From the NCBI GenBank assembly GCA_934086185.1, contig CAKOHW010000005.1, positions 1 to 64,000 of the forward strand: a DNA stretch of 64,000 nucleotides, written 5' to 3'. Of the stretch, positions 18,047 to 26,613 are shown piece by piece (within the stretch, counting starts at the first letter, position 1; each line of letters starts with the position of its first letter). This DNA is from an uncultured Bacilli bacterium. GTDB taxonomy: Bacteria; Bacillota_I; Bacilli_A; RF39; UBA660. Both the position numbers and the translations under genes were made by a program. The notes under the pieces are model-generated. The model was not told where the DNA came from and made no database searches. It worked only from the letters and a program-made list of their open reading frames with translations.

Positions 18047-18059
18047 ATATTCTCCTTTT

Positions 18060-20342
18060 TTATTTTATTACTTGAGTTTTTTCATTTTCTAATTCATCAG
18101 AATTATTATTTAATGATTCTTTTATTTCTTCATCACTTAAGCCACGAGATTTTATTAGATTTATTAATTTTAAATTTGTATCTAATAATTGATCTGATTT
18201 TTTCCTTTCGGATTCTAATTGTTCTTGCATTTCTTTTTTTGCTTCTTGCATTTCTCTACTTTGTTGTTGCAATGCAATAATTTGTTCTTTTATTTCAGTC
18301 AATTCATTAGTTTTATTTTTTTCTTTTTCTAATTCAACTTGTTCTTCATTTTCTGGGAAGAAATCTTCTTCATATTCTTCTTGGTCTTTTTTCTTACTTA
18401 AAGCGTTCTTTATTTTTTCTTTAACTGCTGCGCCCATCTTTACTAAAGCACCACCAACGCCAATCGCTCCTCCTGCTGCTGTTAAACCTGTAACAGCACC
18501 AACAAGATTTGCAGCACCAGCAGAATATAATGCTTTTGCTCCTGCTGCGCCTGCTAATGTATATGCTCCTGAAGCACTTTCAAATAAGTATTTTCCACCT
18601 GCTACACCTTTTGCTAAACCTAAATTAATTCCATGAAGACTATCTAGTGTTGCTGTACTCCATCCTAGTGATTTTCCTACACCCCATAGACAACTATTTA
18701 TCATCATATGAGTTGCTGGTATACTAAATAGTAGTACTGTTGTTAGTGCTAAACCTAATCCAATAGTTATTAATTTGTGTTCTTTCATCCAATTTAATGC
18801 TTTTTTTGCTACTACTTTTAATCTTTGTTTTATTGGTGGTTTTTCAGTAGATGTTGGTATACTTGGTTCTGGTGTAGGATCCGGAATTGGTGTCGGAGTA
18901 GGAGTTGGAGTAGGAACTGGGTCAACTCCTTTAGTACCAACATTTAATCCTAAGCCATTTATGTTGTACTCTTTATCTATATCTAAATTAGGATTTATTA
19001 ACTTAGCACGAGCATTCATATATGGAATTATTTCGCTACTATTTAATCCTAATTTATTTGTAAATTCATTCATATTAATTTTCCAGTTTTCATATTGTTC
19101 TTGTTCTGGATTTTTAATAATATCTTCCATTTTTGATAAAAGTGTATCAAATTGAAATTTGAAATCTGCATCTTTATTTATATTTGCTTCTATATATTCT
19201 TTTGATTCTTTTATACTTTCATAATTTGCCCAAGTATATTCACCTGAAGATTTAGATGTAGTATATGAAGTTTTTATATAATTTAACATTTTTTCTTTAG
19301 ATGATAATAGTAAATTACTTATTTCTGGATTTGTACTTTCATAGAATTTTCCATATCCATCTAATTCATTTTGTCTTTTTTCAATTAAATCCAATTTTTC
19401 TTCTACAGTATCTTTTTCTTTTAATTTACTTTCAAATAATGATTGTTCATAATTAAACAATTTCATTATTAATTCATTCATTTTTTCTATAATATTATCT
19501 AATTCTTCTTTTGGCGCTTTTGGATCTAAAGTTTCTTTTATTTTTTCTATTGCTTCTTCTGTCTTTTTTCTTAAATCATCATTTTCTTTGTTGTCATTGT
19601 TATTATCATCATTATTGTTGTCATTATTATCATTGTTATTTTCGTTATTATTATTTTCACCTATATCTGATTTTGTATTTTTATTATTAAGTTTTGATGT
19701 AGCTAATTTGGCTCTATTTTCAAAATTTTCAAGTTTTTCATATAATTTATCTAATTCTTTTTGATTCTCTTCGCTCATTTCACCGTTTACAATATTGTCA
19801 CCCATGTCCATTGCACCGTTAGATAAATCATATAATTCATCATATTTTTTCTTTACTTCTTTATATTCTTTTAAATCTGATAATAGTATTTCTCTTCCAT
19901 CTATAGTTTCAGTCTTTATTGCTAAAGTAGCTTTAGCCTCTAATGCATTTATTTCTTTTTCTAATTCATCAATCTTATCATTATAATTAAAATCACCATT
20001 TACAACATTATCACCCATGTCCATTGCACCATTAGATAAATCATAATAATAATTATAATCAGCCTTTAAATTTTTATAGTTTTCTAAATCACTTTCTAAA
20101 ATAATTCTTTCATCAATAACAACTATCTTTGAATTAATTATTGATTCATTTTCAATCTCAGACATTTTCTTTTCAATATCATTTAATTCATTTTTAGATT
20201 CGTAATCACCATTAACTATATTATCTCCGTAATCATTTGCACCTTCAACTATATCATAAAGTCTATTATACTCATTTAAGGTTTTTTCATACTCTTCTAC
20301 TAATTCATCAGATATTAATTTACCATTTATAATTTTACTCAT
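18060..20342 (-). CDS. Large repeat/coiled-coil membrane protein, unknown function
   Basis: A 760-residue protein I do not recognise. Residues 1-214 hold three tandem repeats, each 71 residues apart, with the core YDLSNGAMDMGDNIVNG. A low-complexity Asn/Asp tract (about 229-255) follows, then a helical domain (about 256-460) and a Pro-Thr linker (475-497). Next come a hydrophobic helix (about 523-545), an Ala/Gly-rich hydrophobic stretch (about 588-640), a basic patch, and a C-terminal coiled coil rich in Gln/Glu (about 660-730). No signal peptide, sortase motif or catalytic motif is visible. It appears to be membrane-bound with large soluble ends. It is probably cotranscribed with the small acidic protein downstream. 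Confidence 0.85.
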   Translation of the reverse strand: MSKIINGKLISDELVEEYEKTLNEYNRLYDIVEGANDYGDNIVNGDYESKNELNDIEKKMSEIENESIINSKIVVIDERIILESDLENYKNLKADYNYYYDLSNGAMDMGDNVVNGDFNYNDKIDELEKEINALEAKATLAIKTETIDGREILLSDLKEYKEVKKKYDELYDLSNGAMDMGDNIVNGEMSEENQKELDKLYEKLENFENRAKLATSKLNNKNTKSDIGENNNNENNNDNNDNNNDDNNNDNKENDDLRKKTEEAIEKIKETLDPKAPKEELDNIIEKMNELIMKLFNYEQSLFESKLKEKDTVEEKLDLIEKRQNELDGYGKFYESTNPEISNLLLSSKEKMLNYIKTSYTTSKSSGEYTWANYESIKESKEYIEANINKDADFKFQFDTLLSKMEDIIKNPEQEQYENWKINMNEFTNKLGLNSSEIIPYMNARAKLINPNLDIDKEYNINGLGLNVGTKGVDPVPTPTPTPTPIPDPTPEPSIPTSTEKPPIKQRLKVVAKKALNWMKEHKLITIGLGLALTTVLLFSIPATHMMINSCLWGVGKSLGWSTATLDSLHGINLGLAKGVAGGKYLFESASGAYTLAGAAGAKALYSAGAANLVGAVTGLTAAGGAIGVGGALVKMGAAVKEKIKNALSKKKDQEEYEEDFFPENEEQVELEKEKNKTNELTEIKEQIIALQQQSREMQEAKKEMQEQLESERKKSDQLLDTNLKLINLIKSRGLSDEEIKESLNNNSDELENEKTQVIK
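19701..20330 (-). repeat. Three tandem 213-bp coding repeats
   Basis: The GDN(I/V)VNG motif recurs at residues 39, 110 and 181, exactly 71 codons apart. Copies 2 and 3 are still nearly identical over about 50 bases (around 19783-19832 and 19996-20045), suggesting recent duplication; copy 1 is more diverged. Confidence 0.9.
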
Positions 20343-20384
20343 ACAAAATCACTCATTTCTATTATTATTTTATCATATTTTTCT

Positions 20385-21047
20385 TTATTTACAATCATTA
20401 ATTAATTTTTCAAATATAATTGGACACTTGCTTTCTATAACGATATCTTTATTTGTTATAGGATGTTTAAACTTTAGATAATTTGCATGTAAACACATTC
20501 TTCTTATAGGATTTTTTTTACTGTCATATTTTTTATCTCCTACTATTGGATGTGATATATCTTTCATGTGTACTCTTATTTGATTTTTTCTTCCTGTTAA
20601 TATTTCTATATCAAGTAAACTATATTCTTTTTTAGATACTATAGGTTTATATTTTGTAATTGCTAACTTTCCACTTTTATCATTAGTACTATAAGTATAT
20701 AAAGTTTTTGTTTCTTTCAAATAATTCTTTATTATACCTTCTTTTTTTACTTTTCCTTCTACTAAAGCTATATATTTTCTTGTTGTTTTATCCCAATTAT
20801 ACTGTAGTTTTCTTTTTATCTCTTCTTGTTTTGCAAATAGTATTATTCCACTAGTATCTTTATCTAATCTATGTACAATAAAGATTTTATTGGATTTATG
20901 TTGTTTTTTTACATAATTTGATACTTTTCTATAAAGAGTATTATCTTTTTCTTTATTAGTACCTATAGTTAATAATCCAGAAGGTTTATTAACTATAATG
21001 ATATATTTATCTTCATATAATATTTCTAATTTTTCGTTTTTTTTCAT
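20385..21047 (-). CDS. RluA-family pseudouridine synthase
   Basis: The 220-residue enzyme of the RluA family converts uridine to pseudouridine in rRNA or tRNA. The family signature HRLDKDTSGIILFAK (about 61-75) carries the catalytic Asp. Other marks are NKPSGLLT near residue 22, GRKNQIRVHM near 153 and HANYLKFKHP near 187. There is no N-terminal S4 domain. The start is the ATG behind CGTGATTAAT; a GTG three codons upstream is less likely. The target site is not predictable from sequence. Confidence 0.9.
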   Translation of the reverse strand: MKKNEKLEILYEDKYIIIVNKPSGLLTIGTNKEKDNTLYRKVSNYVKKQHKSNKIFIVHRLDKDTSGIILFAKQEEIKRKLQYNWDKTTRKYIALVEGKVKKEGIIKNYLKETKTLYTYSTNDKSGKLAITKYKPIVSKKEYSLLDIEILTGRKNQIRVHMKDISHPIVGDKKYDSKKNPIRRMCLHANYLKFKHPITNKDIVIESKCPIIFEKLINDCK

Positions 21048-21131
21048 ATTAATCACGAGTTTATATTATCAAATATATTATTATTTAACAAGAAATAGTG
21101 TATAATTATTTTAGAAAGTGATGAGATTTTT

Positions 21132-21944
21132 ATGATTAGAAATAAAAAGAAGTTTAAAAAGAGTATTTATATAGGTTTAATTATTATATTTATTGTGTGT
21201 TTAGTATTTTTTTCTTATAAAATTATTTTAAATATTAAAGATAAAAATAGTATTAAAAATCAAGAAAAAGATTTGAATAAGATTACAAATATTGTTGAAA
21301 TAGAGAATGGTGAAAATATAAATCCTCCTTCTAATAAAGAAGATATGTATTGGAAATTTTTAAAATATAGTATGATAGATGTTAATATTGAAGATTTAAA
21401 GAATGTTAATAAAGATGTTAATGGGTGGATATTTGTTAATAATACTAATGTTAATTATCCAATTGTACAAAGTAGTGATAACGATTATTATTTAAATCAT
21501 CAATTAGATAAAAAGTATAATAGTGCTGGTTGGATATTTATGGATTATAGAAATAATAATATTATGAATAATAATAAGAATACTATTATATATGGACATG
21601 GATTATATAATAATGCATTATTTGGTTCTTTAAAAAATACAATAAAAGATAAATGGTATAAAAATAATAAGAATTTAGTTATTAAAAGTGTAGATAATAG
21701 TTATAGTTATTTATGGCAAATATTTAGTATTTATACTATACCTACTACTAGTGATTATATTATTACTGATTTTAATAATGATGAGGGGTTTGTTAATTTT
21801 TTAGATTTAATTAGTAATAGAAGTATTTATAATTTTAATGTTAATTTGAATAAAGATGATAAGATTATAACTTTATCTACTTGTTATAATAGTAGTACTA
21901 AATTAGTAATACATGCTAAATTAATAAAACTAGCTAATCGCTAG
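21132..21944 (+). CDS. srtB: Class B sortase
   Basis: The 270-residue membrane-anchored cysteine transpeptidase has an N-terminal basic segment, then a transmembrane helix (about 11-33) and the class B catalytic domain. Marks are VNGWI and VNYPIVQSSDNDYYLNH (about 96-123), the catalytic His in YGHGL (His156) and the catalytic Cys in LSTCYN (Cys251). The position where sortases carry an essential Arg reads Lys257 (SSTKLVIHAKL). Class B enzymes anchor specific surface proteins or pilins to peptidoglycan. No substrate with a sorting motif was noticed in the window. The 3' end overlaps the convergent TetR gene by 11 bp. Confidence 0.9.
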   Translation: MIRNKKKFKKSIYIGLIIIFIVCLVFFSYKIILNIKDKNSIKNQEKDLNKITNIVEIENGENINPPSNKEDMYWKFLKYSMIDVNIEDLKNVNKDVNGWIFVNNTNVNYPIVQSSDNDYYLNHQLDKKYNSAGWIFMDYRNNNIMNNNKNTIIYGHGLYNNALFGSLKNTIKDKWYKNNKNLVIKSVDNSYSYLWQIFSIYTIPTTSDYIITDFNNDEGFVNFLDLISNRSIYNFNVNLNKDDKIITLSTCYNSSTKLVIHAKLIKLANR

Positions 21945-21955
21945 TTTGTTTTTTA
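21927..21955 (+). terminator. Terminator after the sortase gene
   Basis: Arms AAACTAGC (21927-21934) and GCTAGTTT (21940-21947), 5-nt loop, then T6. Confidence 0.8.
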
Positions 21956-22533
21956 TATTTATTATTAAGTTCTTTATTCATTAATACTTGTCTATAGCCT
22001 TTAAAAGCATCAAATATTATTACTTCGATTTCTTCTCTTTTTAATTTACAATTTGTTGTTGCCATCATAGAAGCAATACCATGAATAATTAACCATGTAT
22101 TAATATATATTTGTTTTGATGATGCTTCACTTAATCCTGTTGATTTTATTATACTTTCTGTGTATTTTTTACCTTGTTCGTTTTGTGCCATTTCTAATAT
22201 ATTATTATATTTAGAATTTGATGACATAAATAAAAATTTGAATAAATTCTTTTCTTTTCCCGCAAATTCTATATATGAAAGTCCCATACCTATAAATGGT
22301 ACTTGATGATTTTCACCATTACTAATATATTTTGATTGTATTTCATATATATCATCGTATACTGTATTTTTTAAATCTTCCATATTTTCAAATATTCTAA
22401 ATATTGGTTGTGTAGAACAATTACATACTTTTGCTAGATTTCTTGCTGATAATTCTTCTATACCTTTGTCTCTTATTATTTTTATTGAACCTTTTATTAA
22501 GTCTTCTTTTTTTATTTTTGGTGTAGCACTCAT
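21934..22533 (-). CDS. TetR/AcrR family transcriptional regulator
   Basis: The 199-residue repressor-type protein has an N-terminal helix-turn-helix (KGIEELSARNLAKVCNCSTQPIFRIF, split over about 27-52) and an all-helical ligand/dimer domain. The start is the ATG behind GGGGAG; the longer frame begins eight codons upstream without a ribosome site. It is transcribed away from clpB. A TTGACA-16-TAATAT promoter and a small palindrome at its start point suggest autorepression. The ligand and other targets are unknown. Confidence 0.88.
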   Translation of the reverse strand: MSATPKIKKEDLIKGSIKIIRDKGIEELSARNLAKVCNCSTQPIFRIFENMEDLKNTVYDDIYEIQSKYISNGENHQVPFIGMGLSYIEFAGKEKNLFKFLFMSSNSKYNNILEMAQNEQGKKYTESIIKSTGLSEASSKQIYINTWLIIHGIASMMATTNCKLKREEIEVIIFDAFKGYRQVLMNKELNNKYKKQTSD

Positions 22534-22555
22534 ATTTATCTCCCCTTTAAATAAC

Positions 22556-22571
22556 AAGTGTTATTACACTT
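22556..22571. promoter_or_regulatory. Palindromic operator candidate of the TetR gene
   Basis: AAGTGT-TATT-ACACTT, placed just downstream of the tetR -10 box, at the expected transcription start and ahead of the ribosome site. Confidence 0.5.
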
Positions 22572-22573
22572 TA

Positions 22574-22601
22574 ATATTACCATAACTACTGTATTTGTCA
22601 A
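22574..22601 (-). promoter_or_regulatory. Promoter of the TetR gene
   Basis: Minus-strand TTGACA (22601-22596), 16-bp spacer, TAATAT (22579-22574). Confidence 0.65.
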
Positions 22602-22614
22602 CAAAATTTTAAAA

Positions 22615-22641
22615 TTAGCACTATGTATTGACAAGTGCTAA
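22615..22641. promoter_or_regulatory. CIRCE operator (HrcA site) before clpB
   Basis: TTAGCACTA-N9-AAGTGCTAA matches the CIRCE consensus TTAGCACTC-N9-GAGTGCTAA in length, spacing and 16 of 18 arm positions. It covers the -35 box of the clpB promoter, so HrcA binding would block RNA polymerase until heat stress. Confidence 0.9.
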
Positions 22642-22655
22642 TTTAGTGATATAAT
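22628..22655 (+). promoter_or_regulatory. clpB promoter
   Basis: TTGACA (22628-22633), 16-bp spacer, TATAAT (22650-22655). It overlaps the CIRCE element; the AAGGAAG ribosome site follows at about 22664. Confidence 0.85.
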
Positions 22656-22678
22656 GTATATAGAAAGGAAGTGTTTTT

Positions 22679-24790
22679 ATGGAGCAAAATCCTTATGAAG
22701 AAAATTTGAAAAAGCCGTTAGAAAAATATGGTAGAGATATTGTTAGTCTTGCCAAAGAAGGTAAAATAGAACCTGTAATTGGTAGAGATGATGAAATACG
22801 TAATATAACTAGAGTATTATCTAGAAAAACTAAGAATAATCCAGTATTAATTGGTGAACCTGGTGTTGGTAAAACGGCTATTGTTGAAGGGCTAGCACTT
22901 AGAATAATTAAAGGTGATGTACCTAACAGTTTAAAAAATAAACATATTTGGGAACTTGATATGGGTGCTTTAGTTGCAGGTGCTAAATATCGTGGTGAAT
23001 TTGAGGAAAGATTAAAAGCTGTCTTAAAAGAAATAAAAGATAGCGATGGTGAAATAATCTTATTTATAGATGAAATACATATGATAGTCGGTGCTGGTGC
23101 CTTAGAAGGTGCTATGGATGCTGGAAATATGTTAAAACCTATGCTTGCTCGTGGTGAAATACATTGTATTGGTGCTACTACTTTAAATGAATATAGAAAA
23201 TATATTGAAAAAGATGGTGCACTTGAAAGAAGATTTCAAAAAATACAAGTTAGTGAACCAACTGTATTAGATACTATTACAATCTTGCGTGGTTTAAAAA
23301 ATCGTTTTGAAGTATATCATGGAGTAACAATTAAAGATAAAGCTTTAGTTGCTGCAGCTACTTTATCTGATAGATATATTACAAGTAGATTCTTACCAGA
23401 TAAGGCTATTGATTTAGTTGATGAAGCTTGTGCTACTATAAAAGTGCAAATGGAGTCTGTACCTGTAGAACTTGATACTTTAACAAGAAAAATTATGCAA
23501 TTAGAAGTTGAAAAACAAGCATTAAAACGCGAAAAAGATGAACTTAGTAAAAACAGAGTTATTGAAATAGATAAAAAATTAGATGAATTAAAAGTTAATG
23601 AAAAGAAATTAAGAAGTGATTGGGAAGAAGAAAAAGTCATAAATGACAATATTGCTAAAAAGAAAGAAGAAATTGAACGTAAGACTTATGAATTAGAGGT
23701 TGCTGAAAACAATTATGATTTGGAAACCGCCGCTAAATTACGTCACGGTGTAATACCAACATTAAAACGTGAATTAGAAGAGCTTAATAATAACAATAAG
23801 CGTTCTATTTTAAGTGATGTTGTTGATGATGAAAGTATTGCTAAAATCATTTCTAAATGGACTAATATTCCAGTAGCTAAATTAGTTGGTGGTGAAAAAG
23901 AAAAATTAATTCATTTATTCGACAACATGAAAAAACGTGTTAAAGGTCAAGATGAAGCTTTATATTTAGTAAGTGAAGCTATAAAAAGAGCAAGAGCAGG
24001 AATTAAAGATCCAAATAGACCAATAGGTTCATTTATGTTTTTAGGGCCTACAGGCGTTGGTAAAACCGAAGTTGCACGTACGCTTGCGTATGAATTATTT
24101 GATGATGAAAAACATATGATAAGAATTGATATGAGTGAATATATGGAAAGTCATTCTGTCGCTAGATTAGTTGGTGCTCCTCCAGGATATGTTGGTTATG
24201 ATGAAGGAGGTCAATTAACTGAAGCGGTTAGACGTAATCCTTATAGTATTGTTCTTTTCGATGAAATAGAAAAAGCACACAAAGATGTATTTAATATATT
24301 ATTACAAATATTAGATGATGGTAGAATTACTGATGGCCAAGGTCGTACAGTAGATTTTAAAAATACTATTATAATTATGACAAGCAACTTAGGAAGTGAA
24401 TATATATTAAATAGTGAAAGTAATTACGAAGAAAAAATAAATGAATGTATAAAAGCTACATTTAAACCAGAATTTATTAATAGAATTGATGAAATTATTA
24501 CTTTTAAACCTTTGACTAAAGATGTAGTTTATGAAATCTTGAATAATATTATTAAGAATATTGAATTAAGATTAAGAGATAAACAATTGACTTTATCTTT
24601 AACAGATAGAGCAAAAGATTATATAATCGATAATAGTTTTGATGTTAATTATGGTGCTAGACCAATTAAACGTTATGTAAGTAGAAATATAGAAACATTA
24701 ATTGCAAATGCATTAATTAATGATGAAATATTATTTGGAAGTAACATAAATATTGATATTAAAGATAATGAATTTTATATTACGAAATAA
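22679..24790 (+). CDS. clpB: ClpB disaggregase lacking the N-terminal domain
   Basis: The 703-residue Hsp100 ATPase cooperates with DnaK to dissolve protein aggregates. AAA+ domain 1 has GEPGVGKT (59-66) and ILFIDEIH, and a coiled-coil middle domain (about 265-375) has the ClpB-type opening KIMQLEVEKQALKRE. AAA+ domain 2 has GPTGVGKT (about 457), VLFDEIEKAH and the sensor region GARPIKR. The middle domain and the absence of a ClpP-binding IGF-type loop favour ClpB over ClpC/ClpE. Full-length ClpB has about 860 residues; the substrate-binding N-domain is missing, and the start codon is fixed by AAGGAAG, so this is not an annotation artefact. CIRCE control matches clpB in Mycoplasma. Confidence 0.92.
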   Translation: MEQNPYEENLKKPLEKYGRDIVSLAKEGKIEPVIGRDDEIRNITRVLSRKTKNNPVLIGEPGVGKTAIVEGLALRIIKGDVPNSLKNKHIWELDMGALVAGAKYRGEFEERLKAVLKEIKDSDGEIILFIDEIHMIVGAGALEGAMDAGNMLKPMLARGEIHCIGATTLNEYRKYIEKDGALERRFQKIQVSEPTVLDTITILRGLKNRFEVYHGVTIKDKALVAAATLSDRYITSRFLPDKAIDLVDEACATIKVQMESVPVELDTLTRKIMQLEVEKQALKREKDELSKNRVIEIDKKLDELKVNEKKLRSDWEEEKVINDNIAKKKEEIERKTYELEVAENNYDLETAAKLRHGVIPTLKRELEELNNNNKRSILSDVVDDESIAKIISKWTNIPVAKLVGGEKEKLIHLFDNMKKRVKGQDEALYLVSEAIKRARAGIKDPNRPIGSFMFLGPTGVGKTEVARTLAYELFDDEKHMIRIDMSEYMESHSVARLVGAPPGYVGYDEGGQLTEAVRRNPYSIVLFDEIEKAHKDVFNILLQILDDGRITDGQGRTVDFKNTIIIMTSNLGSEYILNSESNYEEKINECIKATFKPEFINRIDEIITFKPLTKDVVYEILNNIIKNIELRLRDKQLTLSLTDRAKDYIIDNSFDVNYGARPIKRYVSRNIETLIANALINDEILFGSNINIDIKDNEFYITK

Positions 24791-24792
24791 TA

Positions 24793-24820
24793 AACAGTAG
24801 TTTAATTGCTACTGTTTTTT
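24793..24820 (+). terminator. Terminator after clpB
   Basis: Arms AACAGTAG (24793-24800) and CTACTGTT (24809-24816), 8-nt loop, then a T tract. Confidence 0.8.
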
Positions 24821-24848
24821 AGTTAATACTTATTATTTTAATGATAAG

Positions 24849-24869
24849 AAAAAGCCACCTTAAAGGTGG
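24849..24869 (-). terminator. Terminator of the bactofilin-like membrane protein gene
   Basis: Minus-strand CCACCT-UUA-AGGUGG hairpin followed by C and U5. Confidence 0.72.
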
Positions 24870-24877
24870 TAAGTATT

Positions 24878-25948
24878 TTATTTATTTGTTCTTAATTCTA
24901 TTATCATATTTCCAGTTATACCTAAACCGAATAATAAACTGAATAATGAAACAAATGCTCCTATTACAGGTATAATTTTAAGAACGCTTATTATAAATAA
25001 TCCTACTATTACTAATAAATAACTATTTAAATTCTTTTTCAAATATTTATTATCTAATTCTGTTGCAATAAAGTATGAAGTAAATATGCTTGAAACATAT
25101 ATTAATATTCCATATATTATTCCACCTACTATTCCAACTGATGCGAATAAGTTAGTTACTAATAACATTAAAGCAATTATTGGTACTCCAATTAGGATTA
25201 AGAATCCTTTTCCACATATTGTTAAAATAGTTTTTGCAGATTTGTCTTTTACTTGTTTTAATGAATTCTTTAATAATTTTTCTGATAAGTAAATTAATAC
25301 TATAGCAAACATCGTAATATGTATATAGTTATTTATAAATGATACTAAATAATCTTTAAATGATATTTTTGTTGAAGTTCTTTCTACTTTTTTTGTTTTT
25401 ATGTCATCTTTTAAACCGGTTACTTTCGCATCTTTATTATATTTTAATGTTCCTTCTATTTTTATATCATCTGATAATTTTATTTCTTGTGCATCTACAT
25501 TAACATTACCTTTATAAGTACCGTTAAGTTCTACTATAGATCCAGATAAATATATATTTCTTTCTACATTACCATCAATAGTGATTTTTTCAGCTACCAT
25601 ATATGCATCTCTACCAAGATTTCCCTCTATATTTATATTTGCTGCTGCTAAGAAAGCATCATTTTTAATATTAGATTTTATCTTAATATCACTTGCTGCA
25701 GAGAATAGATATTCTTGATCAGAATTAATATTTATAACTTGACCTGCTATAAAACCAATTCCATTGATTTTCTTATCTACATCAATATTTCTTCCTGCTA
25801 AAAATGCTGTTCCATTTAATTCTTCAGATATTTTCAAATTTTCATCTGCTTGGAATAAACTTTTTCCACTATTTTTTGCTGATACACCAGTTATTATAAG
25901 TAGTGAACAAATTGCAAAAATAATCAAATATTTTAAACTTTTTTTCAT
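24878..25948 (-). CDS. Secreted/membrane protein with bactofilin-like repeats
   Basis: The 356-residue protein opens with a signal-type sequence (about 5-25, ending VSAKN). Residues about 28-190 are short beta-strand repeats with alternating hydrophobic/polar pattern and recurring (F/Y)-(L/M)-(A/S)-(A/G) turns, as in bactofilin/polymer-forming beta-helices. Four transmembrane helices fill residues about 205-350. Bactofilins are usually cytosolic; here the signal sequence would place the beta-helix outside, anchored by the C-terminal bundle. The function is not known. The start is the ATG behind AAGGAGATGAAAAT, ten codons inside the longest frame. Confidence 0.75.
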   Translation of the reverse strand: MKKSLKYLIIFAICSLLIITGVSAKNSGKSLFQADENLKISEELNGTAFLAGRNIDVDKKINGIGFIAGQVININSDQEYLFSAASDIKIKSNIKNDAFLAAANINIEGNLGRDAYMVAEKITIDGNVERNIYLSGSIVELNGTYKGNVNVDAQEIKLSDDIKIEGTLKYNKDAKVTGLKDDIKTKKVERTSTKISFKDYLVSFINNYIHITMFAIVLIYLSEKLLKNSLKQVKDKSAKTILTICGKGFLILIGVPIIALMLLVTNLFASVGIVGGIIYGILIYVSSIFTSYFIATELDNKYLKKNLNSYLLVIVGLFIISVLKIIPVIGAFVSLFSLLFGLGITGNMIIELRTNK

Positions 25949-25968
25949 ATTTTCATCTCCTTGATTAT

Positions 25969-25997
25969 AATTAAACACATTTTCCTGTTGTAGTCAA
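25969..25997 (-). promoter_or_regulatory. Promoter of the bactofilin-like gene
   Basis: Minus-strand TTGACT (25997-25992), 17-bp spacer, TTTAAT (25974-25969). Confidence 0.5.
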
Positions 25998-26039
25998 GAA
26001 TATTACTTTATCAAATTAATATTTTATATGTTTTTATAC

Positions 26040-26068
26040 TTGCAAAAATGTACTAATTTATCTATAAT
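26040..26068 (+). promoter_or_regulatory. Promoter for the 26087-29033 gene set
   Basis: TTGCAA (26040-26045), 17-bp spacer, TATAAT (26063-26068), 18 bp ahead of the start codon with AGGTGAT between. Confidence 0.7.
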
Positions 26069-26086
26069 TATATTAGGTGATAATGT

Positions 26087-26578
26087 ATGGCGAATAAAAA
26101 GAGCGTTGTTGCTAATACTAAGGGTAAGGATACTAAGAAGACAACTTCTAAAAAAACAACAAATAAATCTACTACAACTAAGAAAACAGTTAAAAGTCCT
26201 GTAAAAAAGACTAATACAAAAAAAGTTGTTAATAGTAGTCCTCATAAAGAACAAGTTACTGAAATAAAAAAAGATAAAAATTTAAATATTGAAGTAACAA
26301 AATATGAAAATGAAGAAAAGGAAATCATAGAAGAAATTAATAATGTAAATGTTGCTAAATTAGAAAATGCTAAATTTAGTCGCATCAAAAAAAATAAATC
26401 ATTACTTGCAATTGGTGTATTAATTTCTATATTAGGTTTAATTGCTTTACTAATTTCATTAGTAGCAAATAGAATTATAGATAGAGAATATATAAGTGAT
26501 TCTGCTATTAATTTAATGTTATGTGCAAGCTTAATTATTGAAGGTTTTGGTGCATTTATAATTATAAATGAAACATAA
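26087..26578 (+). CDS. Lys-rich tail plus two-helix membrane protein
   Basis: The 163-residue protein has a strongly basic, low-complexity Lys/Thr/Ser N-terminal half (about 1-60), an acidic helical linker, then two transmembrane helices (about 106-127 and 142-160). The basic tail probably faces the cytoplasm and could bind nucleic acid or acidic lipid, but no domain is recognised. It is the first gene of a plus-strand set continuing with the deacetylase 35 bp downstream. Confidence 0.75.
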   Translation: MANKKSVVANTKGKDTKKTTSKKTTNKSTTTKKTVKSPVKKTNTKKVVNSSPHKEQVTEIKKDKNLNIEVTKYENEEKEIIEEINNVNVAKLENAKFSRIKKNKSLLAIGVLISILGLIALLISLVANRIIDREYISDSAINLMLCASLIIEGFGAFIIINET

Positions 26579-26613
26579 ATTATTAATTATTTCTATGTAG
26601 TTGGGTGGTAATT

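Noticed and set aside
22679..24790. Reading the Hsp100 gene as ClpC or ClpE.
   Set aside because: The long ClpB-type middle domain is present, and no ClpP-binding loop or zinc finger/UVR N-domain is seen.
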